The notes beneath the pieces were generated by a model. It made no database searches. It was not told the DNA's origin and worked only from the letters and a program-made list of their open reading frames with translations. The translations under genes were made by a program, and so were the position numbers. A stretch of DNA of 64,000 nt from Flavobacterium gillisiae (GTDB taxonomy: Bacteria; Bacteroidota; Bacteroidia; Flavobacteriales; Flavobacteriaceae): positions 62,001-126,000 of the forward strand of contig NZ_FNRD01000014.1 of the NCBI RefSeq assembly GCF_900107635.1, read 5' to 3'. The first letter of the stretch is position 1; every line of letters starts with the position of its first letter. Below are positions 8,570 to 15,586 of this stretch, piece after piece.

Positions 8570-8740
8570 ATGAACAGAAATTCAAAAAAAATAGTAAAAC
8601 AAGATATTAAATTTATTGAAGAAATGATTTTTAATTTAGAATTAGGGAAAACAGATATAGTATCACAGGAGCATTTAAAATTAATGATGAATGATTGGAA
8701 AAATGAATTAGAAAAATTTATTTTAAAACCGAAATCGTAG
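8570..8740 (+). CDS. Small hypothetical protein in reversed cassette
   Basis: This is the only plus-strand gene within the array. The frame is open from an ATG at 8534, but that ATG lies inside site F. I prefer the second ATG at 8570, which gives 56 residues beginning MNRNSKKIVKQDIKF. The protein is charged and largely helical, with no signal peptide or membrane helix and no family that I recognise. Codon use and composition look like those of the other small cargo genes. It lies between sites F and G, so it appears to be one cassette whose gene is inverted relative to its neighbours. Small antitoxin-like or regulatory proteins look like this, but that is only a guess. Confidence 0.55.
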   Translation: MNRNSKKIVKQDIKFIEEMIFNLELGKTDIVSQEHLKLMMNDWKNELEKFILKPKS

Positions 8741-8746
8741 CATAGA

Positions 8747-8883
8747 TGCTAACGTGTCGCGGCTTGCAGAAGTGGCGAACTTCGTAACCGATTATTTTCC
8801 GTTAAAGATAAAATTTCTTGCGGAAAATAAACGTGAATTTACCACAAAATTCGCCATTTTGTGAAACCGCTGTTATAAGCTGG
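8747..8883 (-). repeat. attC-like site G
   Basis: This is a 137-nt element, strongly similar to site H over its whole length. In gene orientation it opens CCAGCTTATAACAGCGG and closes CGACACGTTAGCATC. The core TGGCGAA pairs with TTCGCCA, and GCGGTTT with AAGCCGC. The extra GACAC on one side leaves an asymmetric loop next to the outer TAAC/GTTA pair. Confidence 0.8.
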
Positions 8884-8891
8884 CCTTTATT

Positions 8892-9251
8892 TTAATTTCC
8901 ATATTCGTCGTTAAATTCTGTCATCATTAATTCAGGTTTCGATTTTGAATATTTTATAAAAACGTTGTCGCCTTCTTCAACTTTATCATTTTCGTTAAAT
9001 CCATCACTATCTTCGTAAAATTTTTCTCCAACTTTATACTTGACTGTAATATGTCGACCTTTATAAACGGATTTTTTTGTAATTATTCCACGTGTTAAAG
9101 AGAAATCTTTATTAATAAATGCAATTTCTTCTTCTCTTTGTTTAGTTAAACTCGTAGCAATAAAATACACTATGCTTGTCATTCCTAATAAGACAAAGAA
9201 AATACAGATTTTCTCTTTAATAGTTTTTGGTTGGGTTTTAATTTTGTTCAT
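8892..9251 (-). CDS. Small membrane protein, DUF3592-like
   Basis: The 119-residue protein has one membrane helix (about 16-34, IFFVLLGMTSIVYFIATS) followed by a soluble domain. The pattern TRGIITKKSVYKGRHITVKY, then GDNVFIKYSKSKPE, looks like the DUF3592 beta domain found in many small envelope proteins of this phylum. Its function is unknown. The start overlaps the end of the upstream gene by 14 nt, so the two are translationally coupled and form the only two-gene unit in the array. It is followed by site G eight bases after the stop. Confidence 0.7.
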   Translation of the reverse strand: MNKIKTQPKTIKEKICIFFVLLGMTSIVYFIATSLTKQREEEIAFINKDFSLTRGIITKKSVYKGRHITVKYKVGEKFYEDSDGFNENDKVEEGDNVFIKYSKSKPELMMTEFNDEYGN

Positions 9252-9564
9252 CTTGAATTTTTAACCATTTATCTAATAACTCAACATAATGATTTGTTGA
9301 ATTTGTTGACTCGCCATTTTCTGTTAAGCTTTCAACTTCTAATTCGCTAAATAAATCAATAATTTTATCAATAATTTCGCTGGATAAATTAATTTCGAAA
9401 TAGGAAGTAGTTATGTCTTTCTTAAGATTATGCTTTTCAGGTTTTGGAAGTTCGTTAAGATTTATTATATCTAAAAGATTATTTGCAATTTCTGTTTCGC
9501 CAAATTTTATCAATTCGTCTAGAGTTGATTTAATAGAGATATAATCTAAAATATTTTTCTTCAT
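9238..9564 (-). CDS. Hypothetical protein (cassette cargo)
   Basis: This is a 108-residue acidic, mostly helical cytoplasmic protein. The segments ISIKSTLDELIKFGETEIA and SSEIIDKIIDLFSELEVES suggest two helical hairpins. I do not recognise the family. Small acidic helical proteins next to membrane or toxin-like proteins are sometimes immunity proteins, but no toxin is visible here. It overlaps the downstream membrane protein gene by 14 nt. Its start lies 31 nt from the edge of site H, without a promoter box between. Confidence 0.65.
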   Translation of the reverse strand: MKKNILDYISIKSTLDELIKFGETEIANNLLDIINLNELPKPEKHNLKKDITTSYFEINLSSEIIDKIIDLFSELEVESLTENGESTNSTNHYVELLDKWLKIQDEQN

Positions 9565-9595
9565 AGTCTATTTTTGCGGCATTTTTGGTAGGCTT

Positions 9596-9733
9596 GCTTA
9601 TAACGTGTCGCGGCTTGCAGAAGTGGCGAACTTCGTAACCGATTATTTTCGGCTAAGATAAAATATCTTGCGAAAGATAAACGTGAATTTACCACATATT
9701 TCGCCATTTATGCAAACCGCTGTTAGCGGCTGG
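9596..9733 (-). repeat. attC-like site H (type example)
   Basis: This is a 138-nt element and the best preserved site. In gene orientation the first arm reads GCTAACAGCGGTTTGCA, then TAAA and TGGCGAA. The second reads TTCGCCA, then CTTC and TGCAAGCCGCGACACGTTA. The arms pair as TAAC/GTTA, a loop of A against GACAC, a 10-bp box GCGGTTTGCA/TGCAAGCCGC with one G-T pair, a 4x4 loop, and TGGCGAA/TTCGCCA. This layout (two paired boxes, asymmetric spacer, long variable centre) is that of integron attC sites, although the end boxes do not match RYYYAAC/GTTRRRY exactly. Confidence 0.85.
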
Positions 9734-9736
9734 TGT

Positions 9737-10126
9737 TTATCTTCTGAATAACTTTTTTAGAGGTTTTATTCCACGACCTATAATTTTAGTCCTTTCCATT
9801 AAATCGATTAATTTAAGCATTTGATTATTAAACTTCCGTTGTAAGTTTTCATTATGAAAGTAAACTTCCCAAACTGCTCCAGAACCTCCCCACATATCAA
9901 CGCTATTGATTTCTTTTTTAAATTTAGGAAAATCTTTCTCTATTAAGATTTCTGATATTTTTTCCACAACGTTGGCTTGCGCATTATTTTTACCTTCTCT
10001 TAATATTTCTTCTATATTTTTAATGATAATAAGATAATCTTCTTTTGATTTTTCCAATAACAGAAAAATATTTTCATCACTTTCTCGGATTCTGAGTAAC
10101 TTAAAAATACTATCTATTATATTCAT
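9737..10126 (-). CDS. Hypothetical protein, first cassette next to the integrase
   Basis: This is a 129-residue cytoplasmic protein, rich in lysine, glutamate and isoleucine, with a basic C-terminus (GIKPLKKLFRR). The central motif MWGGSGAVWEVYF is distinctive and reminds me of small unknown proteins often found beside toxin-immunity genes, but I cannot name a family. It is the unit closest to the recombinase, so under the integron model it would be the newest and best expressed cassette. Site H follows its stop. The presumed recombination platform starts 57 nt upstream of its ATG. Confidence 0.7.
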   Translation of the reverse strand: MNIIDSIFKLLRIRESDENIFLLLEKSKEDYLIIIKNIEEILREGKNNAQANVVEKISEILIEKDFPKFKKEINSVDMWGGSGAVWEVYFHNENLQRKFNNQMLKLIDLMERTKIIGRGIKPLKKLFRR

Positions 10127-10183
10127 TTTGTTTTCTTAAAAAGTGTGTTAGGTTCTTGAATTCTCCGATTCTGCGCGACACTT

Positions 10184-10270
10184 GCCGCTAACTAGTATAT
10201 AGGCGAAATAAAACTTCGCCAATTCACCCTTTTTTGGGTGTATATACGAAGTTTTGTTTCGTTTTATATA
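10184..10270 (-). other. Candidate attI-like platform with nested hairpins
   Basis: Next to the first cassette is GCCGCTAAC, the same end box as the array sites, but without a second full arm. It is followed on the plus strand by nested inverted repeats. TATATA (10196-10201) pairs with TATATA (10265-10270). CGAAATAAAACTTCG (10204-10218) pairs with CGAAGTTTTGTTTCG (10247-10261) with one mismatch. CACCC-TTTTTT-GGGTG (10225-10240) is the inner hairpin. Its position between the integrase stop and the first cargo gene is where an attI would lie in an integron whose integrase points towards the cassettes. Part of it could instead be the integrase terminator. Confidence 0.5.
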
Positions 10271-10274
10271 TTAC

Positions 10275-10308
10275 CAAATATATTAATTATTTTCTTACAA
10301 ATCATCAA
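10275..10308 (-). promoter_or_regulatory. Candidate Pc-like promoter reading into the cassette array
   Basis: On the minus strand TATATTTG (10282-10275) is an exact TAnnTTTG box. A TTTG lies 22 nt upstream of it (10308-10305), and a second one 15 nt upstream (10301-10298), both inside the 3' end of the integrase gene. Transcription would run through the hairpin platform into the cassettes. I found no such box in the leaders of the minus-strand cargo genes, so this looks like the shared promoter. Confidence 0.55.
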
Positions 10309-11338
10309 AGGGACTTTTTATTTGTTGCAGGCTTTTCGTACTAACGTGAGTGTATATTTCAGTGGTTTTACTGCTATTATGTCCTAATAATTCCTGAATA
10401 TAGCGCAAATCAGTGCCACTTTCTAGTAGATGAGTTGCATAACTGTGCCGCAACCAATGTAAAGTGACAGGCTTTGTGATTCCTGTTTTTTGTAATGCTT
10501 GTTTTATTATTAGCTGTAAACTTCGTGCATCATATTGCAGTCCCGTTGTTCGACCTTCAAATAAATAAACCGTGGGTTTGTATACTTTATAATACTCACG
10601 CAGCATTTCTAATATCTTTGGACTCAAGGGCACAATCCTATCTTTTTTTCCTTTGGAGTTTTTAAGTAATACGATGTTTCTTTTTGAATCGATATGGACG
10701 GGTTGAAGAGCCAATAGCTCGCCACTACGCAAACCACAACTGTAAATCATACTTAACATCATTTTGTGTTTGATGTTGCTATGCGCATCCAAGATCAACT
10801 TTATTTCTTCTTTGCTCAAAACGTTTGGTAAAACTTTGGATCGTTTGGGACGGTGAATTTTGTCAACTTCCATTTTGGTTTCTCTGATTGTCATAAAAAA
10901 CAATTTTATGGCATTCACGATTTGATTCTGGTATGATGCTGACAAATTGTTCTTCAATATATAGTCGTTGTTGTATATAATCACGTCTTCATTAGTGATT
11001 TTGGCAACTGGTTTTTCTCTGTAGAAAACCAGGAAAGATTTTAAGGCTTCGCTATAGGTTGCAATGGTGCTTTGGCTATAGCGTTTAGAACGCAGCCATT
11101 GCTTGAATTTCTCAATTTGCTCTATTCCCTCCATTGATGGTAAAGAGTGGGAGAGTGGTGCTATGTTGAAACGCTCTCTGTTTTCTATCGTGTCAGGAAT
11201 ATGCCAAAGCACTTTTTGTTGGCTCCATCTTGCTCCGTCTACTTGTTTGATACGGGATATTAAGTCGGCATTTTTTTCAAAATATACGGCTATACGTTTT
11301 TCTGTCTTGTGTACGATGAGTTTTGCTGTCCAGTTCAT
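10295..11338 (-). CDS. Tyrosine recombinase, candidate cassette integrase
   Basis: This is a 347-residue site-specific recombinase of the XerC/D-like tyrosine family. Residues 1-60 form an extra N-terminal domain (HIPDTIENRERF), 72-152 the SAM-like core-binding domain, and 170-347 the catalytic domain. All active-site residues are present: R204 (LRSGE), K229 (NSKGKK), H294 and R297 (HWLRH), H320 (LLGH) and the nucleophile Y329 (IYTHV). The stretch between about 235 and 275 lacks the extra helix domain typical of integron IntI, yet the C-terminus ends KSPFDDL, recalling the VRSPLD ending of IntI. It lies at one end of the repeat-bounded array and reads in the same direction as the cassettes. 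It could also be an unrelated orphan recombinase. Confidence 0.9.
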   Translation of the reverse strand: MNWTAKLIVHKTEKRIAVYFEKNADLISRIKQVDGARWSQQKVLWHIPDTIENRERFNIAPLSHSLPSMEGIEQIEKFKQWLRSKRYSQSTIATYSEALKSFLVFYREKPVAKITNEDVIIYNNDYILKNNLSASYQNQIVNAIKLFFMTIRETKMEVDKIHRPKRSKVLPNVLSKEEIKLILDAHSNIKHKMMLSMIYSCGLRSGELLALQPVHIDSKRNIVLLKNSKGKKDRIVPLSPKILEMLREYYKVYKPTVYLFEGRTTGLQYDARSLQLIIKQALQKTGITKPVTLHWLRHSYATHLLESGTDLRYIQELLGHNSSKTTEIYTHVSTKSLQQIKSPFDDL

Positions 11339-11430
11339 AGTGTGCTGATTTTCTGGTTTTAAAGGTAAGAAAAGAGTGTGTAAAAAGTGAGAGGTGAGTG
11401 GTGAAAATATAAGTGGTGTGTGGTGCTCGC

Positions 11431-11514
11431 GTGAAGGATGGCAGTGGAAATCCTTTTATGTAGTGCAACGAAATAAAAGATTGCAACGTACAGCCTGACG
11501 CTGCTGGAACGGAG
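11431..11514 (+). repeat. Structured intergenic repeat, copy 1
   Basis: The segment GAAGGATGGCAGTGGAAATCC, an interior ending AAAGATTGCAACG, then CAGC and CTGGAACGGAG follow the same order of blocks as copies at 15444-15522 (minus) and 16514-16595. This copy is the least similar at its ends. Confidence 0.45.
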
Positions 11515-11534
11515 TGGAAGCTGGGGCACGCCCA

Positions 11535-11568
11535 TAAAAAAATCCGACTTGCTTTCACAAATCGGATT
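11535..11568 (-). terminator. Rho-independent terminator of lpd
   Basis: On the minus strand AATCCGA, a 14-nt loop and TCGGATT are followed by a run of seven T. It lies about 50 nt after the lpd stop. Confidence 0.75.
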
Positions 11569-11620
11569 GATGTAATTGTTGTAGGGATACACTTCAGTGC
11601 ATCTTTTCCTGTTGATTGTT

Positions 11621-13009
11621 TTATAAATGTATTACTTCGCCATAAGCGTCAGCAACTGCTTCCATTACGGCTTCACTCATTGTAGGGTGAGGGTGAATTG
11701 CTTTTAGGATTTCATGTCCTGTAGTTTCCAGTTTACGAGCTACAACTGCCTCAGCAATCATATCAGTTACTCCAGCACCTATCATGTGACATCCTAACCA
11801 TTCGCCATATTTGGCATCAAAAATTACTTTTACAAATCCGTCTGGTGTTCCAGAAGCTTTTGCTTTTCCTGATGCTGAGAATGGGAATTTACCAACTTTT
11901 AATTCGTATCCTTTTTCTATCGCTTGTTTTTCAGTTAAACCTACCGAAGCAATTTCAGGAGTAGCATAAGTACAACCCGGTACGTTTCCGTAATCGATAG
12001 GTTCTACATGCATTCCTGCAATTTTTTCCACACAGTTGATTCCTTCAGCAGAAGCTACGTGAGCTAATGCTTGTCCCGGTGTAACATCACCAATGGCGTA
12101 GTATCCAGGAATGTTTGTTGCGTTGTATGCGTTTACAAGAATTTTATCTCTGTCAGTAGCGATTCCTACTTCTTCTAGTCCAATGTTTTCAATGTTAGTT
12201 TTAATTCCAACAGCCGAAAGTAAAATGTCTGCTTCTAGGATTACTTCTCCTTTGGCCGTTTTTACAAATGCTTTTACACCTGCTCCAGTAGTATCAATTT
12301 TCTCAACAGAAGAGTTGGTCATGATTTTTACTCCAGATTTTTTCATTGAGCGCTCCATTTGTTTCGAAATGTCTTCGTCTTCAACAGGAACAATGTTTGG
12401 CATGAATTCAACAATAGTTACCTCAGTACCCATTGAATTGTAAAAATGTGCAAATTCTACTCCTATCGCTCCAGAACCTACGATAATCATCGATTTTGGT
12501 TGGGTAGGTAAAGTCATTGCTTGACGGTAACCAATTACTTTTACGCCATCTTGTGGCAAGCTTGGTAACTCACGAGAGCGAGCTCCAGTAGCAACGATAA
12601 TATGGTCTGCGCTATATTCGGTAACTTTATTGTCTTTGTCAGTAACATCAACTTTTTTTCCTGGTTTTAGTTTTCCAAAACCATTGATTACGTCGATTTT
12701 ATTTTTTTTCATCAAGAACTGCACTCCTTTGCTCATGTCTGAAGCAACAGTTCTACTGCGTTGTACTACAGCAGGAAAATCTTTGTCAAATGATGAAACA
12801 GTCAATCCATAATCAGAAGCGTGTTTTAGATAATCAAAAACCTGAGCTGATTTTAGTAAAGCTTTTGTTGGGATACAACCCCAGTTTAAGCATACACCAC
12901 CTAAGTTTTCTTTTTCAATTACGGCTACTTTAAAACCCAATTGCGATGCTCTAATGGCAGTAACATATCCACCTGGACCACTTCCTAAAACTATGATATC
13001 GTATTTCAT
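11621..13009 (-). CDS. lpd: Dihydrolipoyl dehydrogenase (E3)
   Basis: This flavoprotein reoxidises the lipoyl groups of 2-oxo acid dehydrogenase complexes with NAD+. The 462 residues match the family length. GSGPGGY at 9-15 is the FAD fold, GGVCLNWGC holds the redox cysteines C40 and C45, VGSGAIGVEF near 177 is the NAD fold, and HPHPTMSE near the C-terminus supplies the catalytic histidine-glutamate pair of the partner subunit. It is monocistronic with a good terminator. The E1 and E2 genes are not in the window. The upstream 646-nt gap shows no convincing TAnnTTTG box close to the start. Confidence 0.97.
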   Translation of the reverse strand: MKYDIIVLGSGPGGYVTAIRASQLGFKVAVIEKENLGGVCLNWGCIPTKALLKSAQVFDYLKHASDYGLTVSSFDKDFPAVVQRSRTVASDMSKGVQFLMKKNKIDVINGFGKLKPGKKVDVTDKDNKVTEYSADHIIVATGARSRELPSLPQDGVKVIGYRQAMTLPTQPKSMIIVGSGAIGVEFAHFYNSMGTEVTIVEFMPNIVPVEDEDISKQMERSMKKSGVKIMTNSSVEKIDTTGAGVKAFVKTAKGEVILEADILLSAVGIKTNIENIGLEEVGIATDRDKILVNAYNATNIPGYYAIGDVTPGQALAHVASAEGINCVEKIAGMHVEPIDYGNVPGCTYATPEIASVGLTEKQAIEKGYELKVGKFPFSASGKAKASGTPDGFVKVIFDAKYGEWLGCHMIGAGVTDMIAEAVVARKLETTGHEILKAIHPHPTMSEAVMEAVADAYGEVIHL

Positions 13010-13655
13010 TTGTATAAGTTTTCTAAATTAATTTGAATTGCGAATTTAAGAATTTATTCTGTTTTGGGAAAGATTAGGAGTAACAAAGTTTTAAAGATTA
13101 AAAAAGTGAGGATTAAGAGTGTGTTTGATGCGATGGTAATGGGGTAAAAGAAGGGGTGAAGCTGGGTAAAAGTGAGGAATTTGGGTTTAATGATGTCAAA
13201 AAACAGTAAAACATATAAGTCATATAAGTTCTTTATTGAATAAATATACAAGTAGTACCTGCATGTATGTACATTGCTTATGAGTTTGAAAAAAGTATAC
13301 TGGTGTTTTTTTTTACCACATAGAAACATAGATTATTTGTGAGTATAAAGAAAGTCGCTTCGCTTTAATTAGAGCTCAAACTATGTGTGGGAATAATGTT
13401 CTAACCATTTTTCTATCTATAAACAATGGCTGTGATTCTATGTGGTTAGATTTTTTTAAACACATAGAAACATAGATTTTATGTGTTGCTTTGAAGTCAT
13501 TTCATTCTTCATAGTATTACATAGAAGTCCTGTTTTAATGCAATAAGTGATTTAATCAAAAAGGTATAAAATAGACGTCACGGTTTATTGTCGATCGTTA
13601 TAGAAGAAAAAAATAGAACCTTTGCGATACCTTTGTGCTCTTTGCGGTTAAGATT
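13010..13655. other. Long intergenic region with genome-type short repeats
   Basis: There is no credible gene here. A frame of 91 codons on the minus strand (13054-13329) is low-complexity and has no start context or relatives I recognise. The region holds two direct copies of an 18-nt sequence, CACATAGAAACATAGATT (13317-13334 and 13461-13478), with a partial inverted copy at about 13436-13450. It also holds a segment, TTTGCGATACCTTTGTGCTC (from 13621), of a kind I remember from intergenic regions of related genomes. Confidence 0.5.
13317..13478. repeat. Pair of 18-nt direct repeats, CACATAGAAACATAGATT
   Basis: Identical copies lie at 13317-13334 and 13461-13478, both preceded by a run of T. 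TTCTATGTGGTTAGATT at about 13436-13452 is a partial inverted copy. Function is unknown. Confidence 0.6.
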
Positions 13656-15410
13656 CTAATTAGCTACCGAAAACTGTGAATCATACAGGTTTTTATAATA
13701 GCCGTTTTCTTTATTGATCAATTCCTGATGCGTTCCTTGTTCTACAATCAATCCTTTGTCCATGACCACAATTTTATCAGCATTGATAATAGTTGCTAGT
13801 CTGTGGGCAATTACAATCGAGGTTCTTCCTGTGGTTATAGTTTCCGTGGCACGTTGTATCAATTCTTCAGAATAAGTATCAATCGAAGAAGTCGCTTCGT
13901 CCAGAATAAGAATACTCGGGTTACTCACATAAGCTCTCAAGAAAGCAATCAATTGACGTTGTCCAGAAGACAGCATTACGCCGCGTTCTTTTACATCAAA
14001 GTCGTAATTATCTGGTAAACTCATGATAAAGTCATGCACCCCAATTTCCTTGGCCGCAGCCAAAACATCTTCTCTTGTAATTGCAGAATTGTTCAACGTT
14101 ATGTTGTTGAAAATAGTGTCGGCAAATAAGAATACGTCTTGCAGTACCACCGCAATTTGCTTGCGGAGCGAACCTAAAGTATAGTTTTCGATATTTTCAT
14201 TATCGATGCAAATGGTACCGCTGTTAATTTCATAAAAACGGTTTAGTAAATTGATAATAGTAGATTTTCCAGCTCCTGTAGAACCAACGATAGCAACAGT
14301 TTCTCCCGCTTTTACATTTAAATCAATTCCTTTTATTACCTCTTCATCAGGAATGTAGCTGAAACGCACGTCTTTGAACTGAATATTTCCAAGGAATATA
14401 GGTGCTTCAACAATCCCTGTATCTTGAATCTGATCTTGTGTATCGATAATGGCAAAAACACGATTGGCAGCAATCATTCCCAGTTGCATCTCATTGAATT
14501 TATCAGCAATTTGGCGCAAAGGGTTAAATAACATTCCTATGAACATCGTGTACGAAAACAAATCTCCAAAAGTGGTGAAGTTATCACCATTCAGAATCTT
14601 GATTCCGCCATAAAAGATAATGAAACCAAGGGTTAATGAAGAAATAATATCAGCAATGGGAAAGAAAATGGAGTTGTAAAGAATTGTTTTTATCCACGCC
14701 TTTTTATGTTTGTCATTGATTTCTTTAAATTTATTGGCTTCAATTTCTTCCCTGTTGAACAGTTGTACAATCTTCATTCCCGTCACGCGTTCCTGTACGA
14801 AGGAGTTCATATTTGAAATTTGGTTTCTAACGTCCTCAAAAGCCACTTGCATCTTGCGCTGGAATATTCTCGTGATAAATACTAAAACGGGCATCGCCAC
14901 AATCACAATCCAAGTCAATTGCCAGTTCATATAGAACATAAAAAACAGCACAACCACCATTTTCATTAAGTCACTGATAATCATAAACAAACCTTGACTG
15001 AAAATACGCGCAATGGATTCAATATCTGATACAGAACGGGTTACCAGTTGACCTACCGGCACCAAATCAAAATATTTCATTCTGAAACTCAATATGTGTT
15101 TGAATAATTTTATCCGAATGTCTTTTACGATGTCTTGCCCCAACCAGTTTGCCCAAAACACAAAGTAAAACTGGGAGAAAACTTCGAGCAACAGCACAAT
15201 ACCCATCAAGGTGATGTAGTATAATAAGCCCTTGGCATCTTCGGTTTGTATGTATCCGTCTACGGTTTGCTTCAGTAAATACGGGCGTAACGCTGCAAAT
15301 ACTGATAAGGAGATGGCAAATATAATTACGCCGTTAAAACGCCATTGATACGGTTTTGTATATTGTAATATTCGTTTGAATAATCGAGTGTCGAATGCTT
15401 TTGCTTTCAT
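13656..15410 (-). CDS. ABC exporter, MsbA-like half-transporter
   Basis: This 584-residue half-transporter fuses a six-helix membrane domain (about 1-320) to a nucleotide-binding domain. Walker A is GSTGAGKST near 374, the Q-loop region is VLQDVFLF, the signature is LSSGQRQL, Walker B is ILILDEATSSID and the switch histidine is in IAHRLAT. Such homodimers or heterodimers export lipids, lipopeptides or drugs. No partner half-transporter is adjacent, so a homodimer is likely. The substrate cannot be deduced. Its terminator is not obvious, and a repeat element lies between it and truA. Confidence 0.93.
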   Translation of the reverse strand: MKAKAFDTRLFKRILQYTKPYQWRFNGVIIFAISLSVFAALRPYLLKQTVDGYIQTEDAKGLLYYITLMGIVLLLEVFSQFYFVFWANWLGQDIVKDIRIKLFKHILSFRMKYFDLVPVGQLVTRSVSDIESIARIFSQGLFMIISDLMKMVVVLFFMFYMNWQLTWIVIVAMPVLVFITRIFQRKMQVAFEDVRNQISNMNSFVQERVTGMKIVQLFNREEIEANKFKEINDKHKKAWIKTILYNSIFFPIADIISSLTLGFIIFYGGIKILNGDNFTTFGDLFSYTMFIGMLFNPLRQIADKFNEMQLGMIAANRVFAIIDTQDQIQDTGIVEAPIFLGNIQFKDVRFSYIPDEEVIKGIDLNVKAGETVAIVGSTGAGKSTIINLLNRFYEINSGTICIDNENIENYTLGSLRKQIAVVLQDVFLFADTIFNNITLNNSAITREDVLAAAKEIGVHDFIMSLPDNYDFDVKERGVMLSSGQRQLIAFLRAYVSNPSILILDEATSSIDTYSEELIQRATETITTGRTSIVIAHRLATIINADKIVVMDKGLIVEQGTHQELINKENGYYKNLYDSQFSVAN

Positions 15411-15443
15411 TTTTTTTAAGCTGAATTTAGTTCAGTTTTTTTT

Positions 15444-15522
15444 AGGAGCTTAATCCTGCTGTTCATTACAATCTTGACCGCCGAACCCCGGCGCTCAAGG
15501 ATTTCCATTGCCATCAGGGCTA
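15444..15522 (-). repeat. Structured intergenic repeat, copy 2
   Basis: Read on the minus strand, it starts TAGCCCTGATGGCAATGG, continues AAATCCTTGAGCGCC with a GC-rich hairpin (GCGCCGG/CCGGGGC-like) in the middle, then AAGATTGTAATGAACAGCAG and ends AAGCTCCT. The same block order occurs at 16514-16595 and, less well, at 11431-11514. Confidence 0.6.
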
Positions 15523-15586
15523 TGGATGTATTTATATTAAAGTCCTCAGTGCTAAGTATTAATCACTATGTACTAAGGATTTTGTC

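Noticed and set aside
2734..9733. Sites A-H as a CRISPR array
   Set aside because: The repeats are ~130 nt, imperfect and separated by whole genes, and no cas gene is present.
2734..9733. Sites A-H as simple transcription terminators
   Set aside because: They are far longer than the compact hairpins with T runs seen elsewhere in this window, share sequence over their whole length and lack T runs at the right place.
11277..11592. Two overlapping frames of 93 and 77 codons between integrase and lpd
   Set aside because: They overlap a structured repeat and the lpd terminator and contain no protein-like pattern.
13054..13329. 91-codon minus-strand frame upstream of lpd
   Set aside because: It is low-complexity Phe/Leu/Tyr-rich, covers one of the short repeats and has no recognisable family or start signal.
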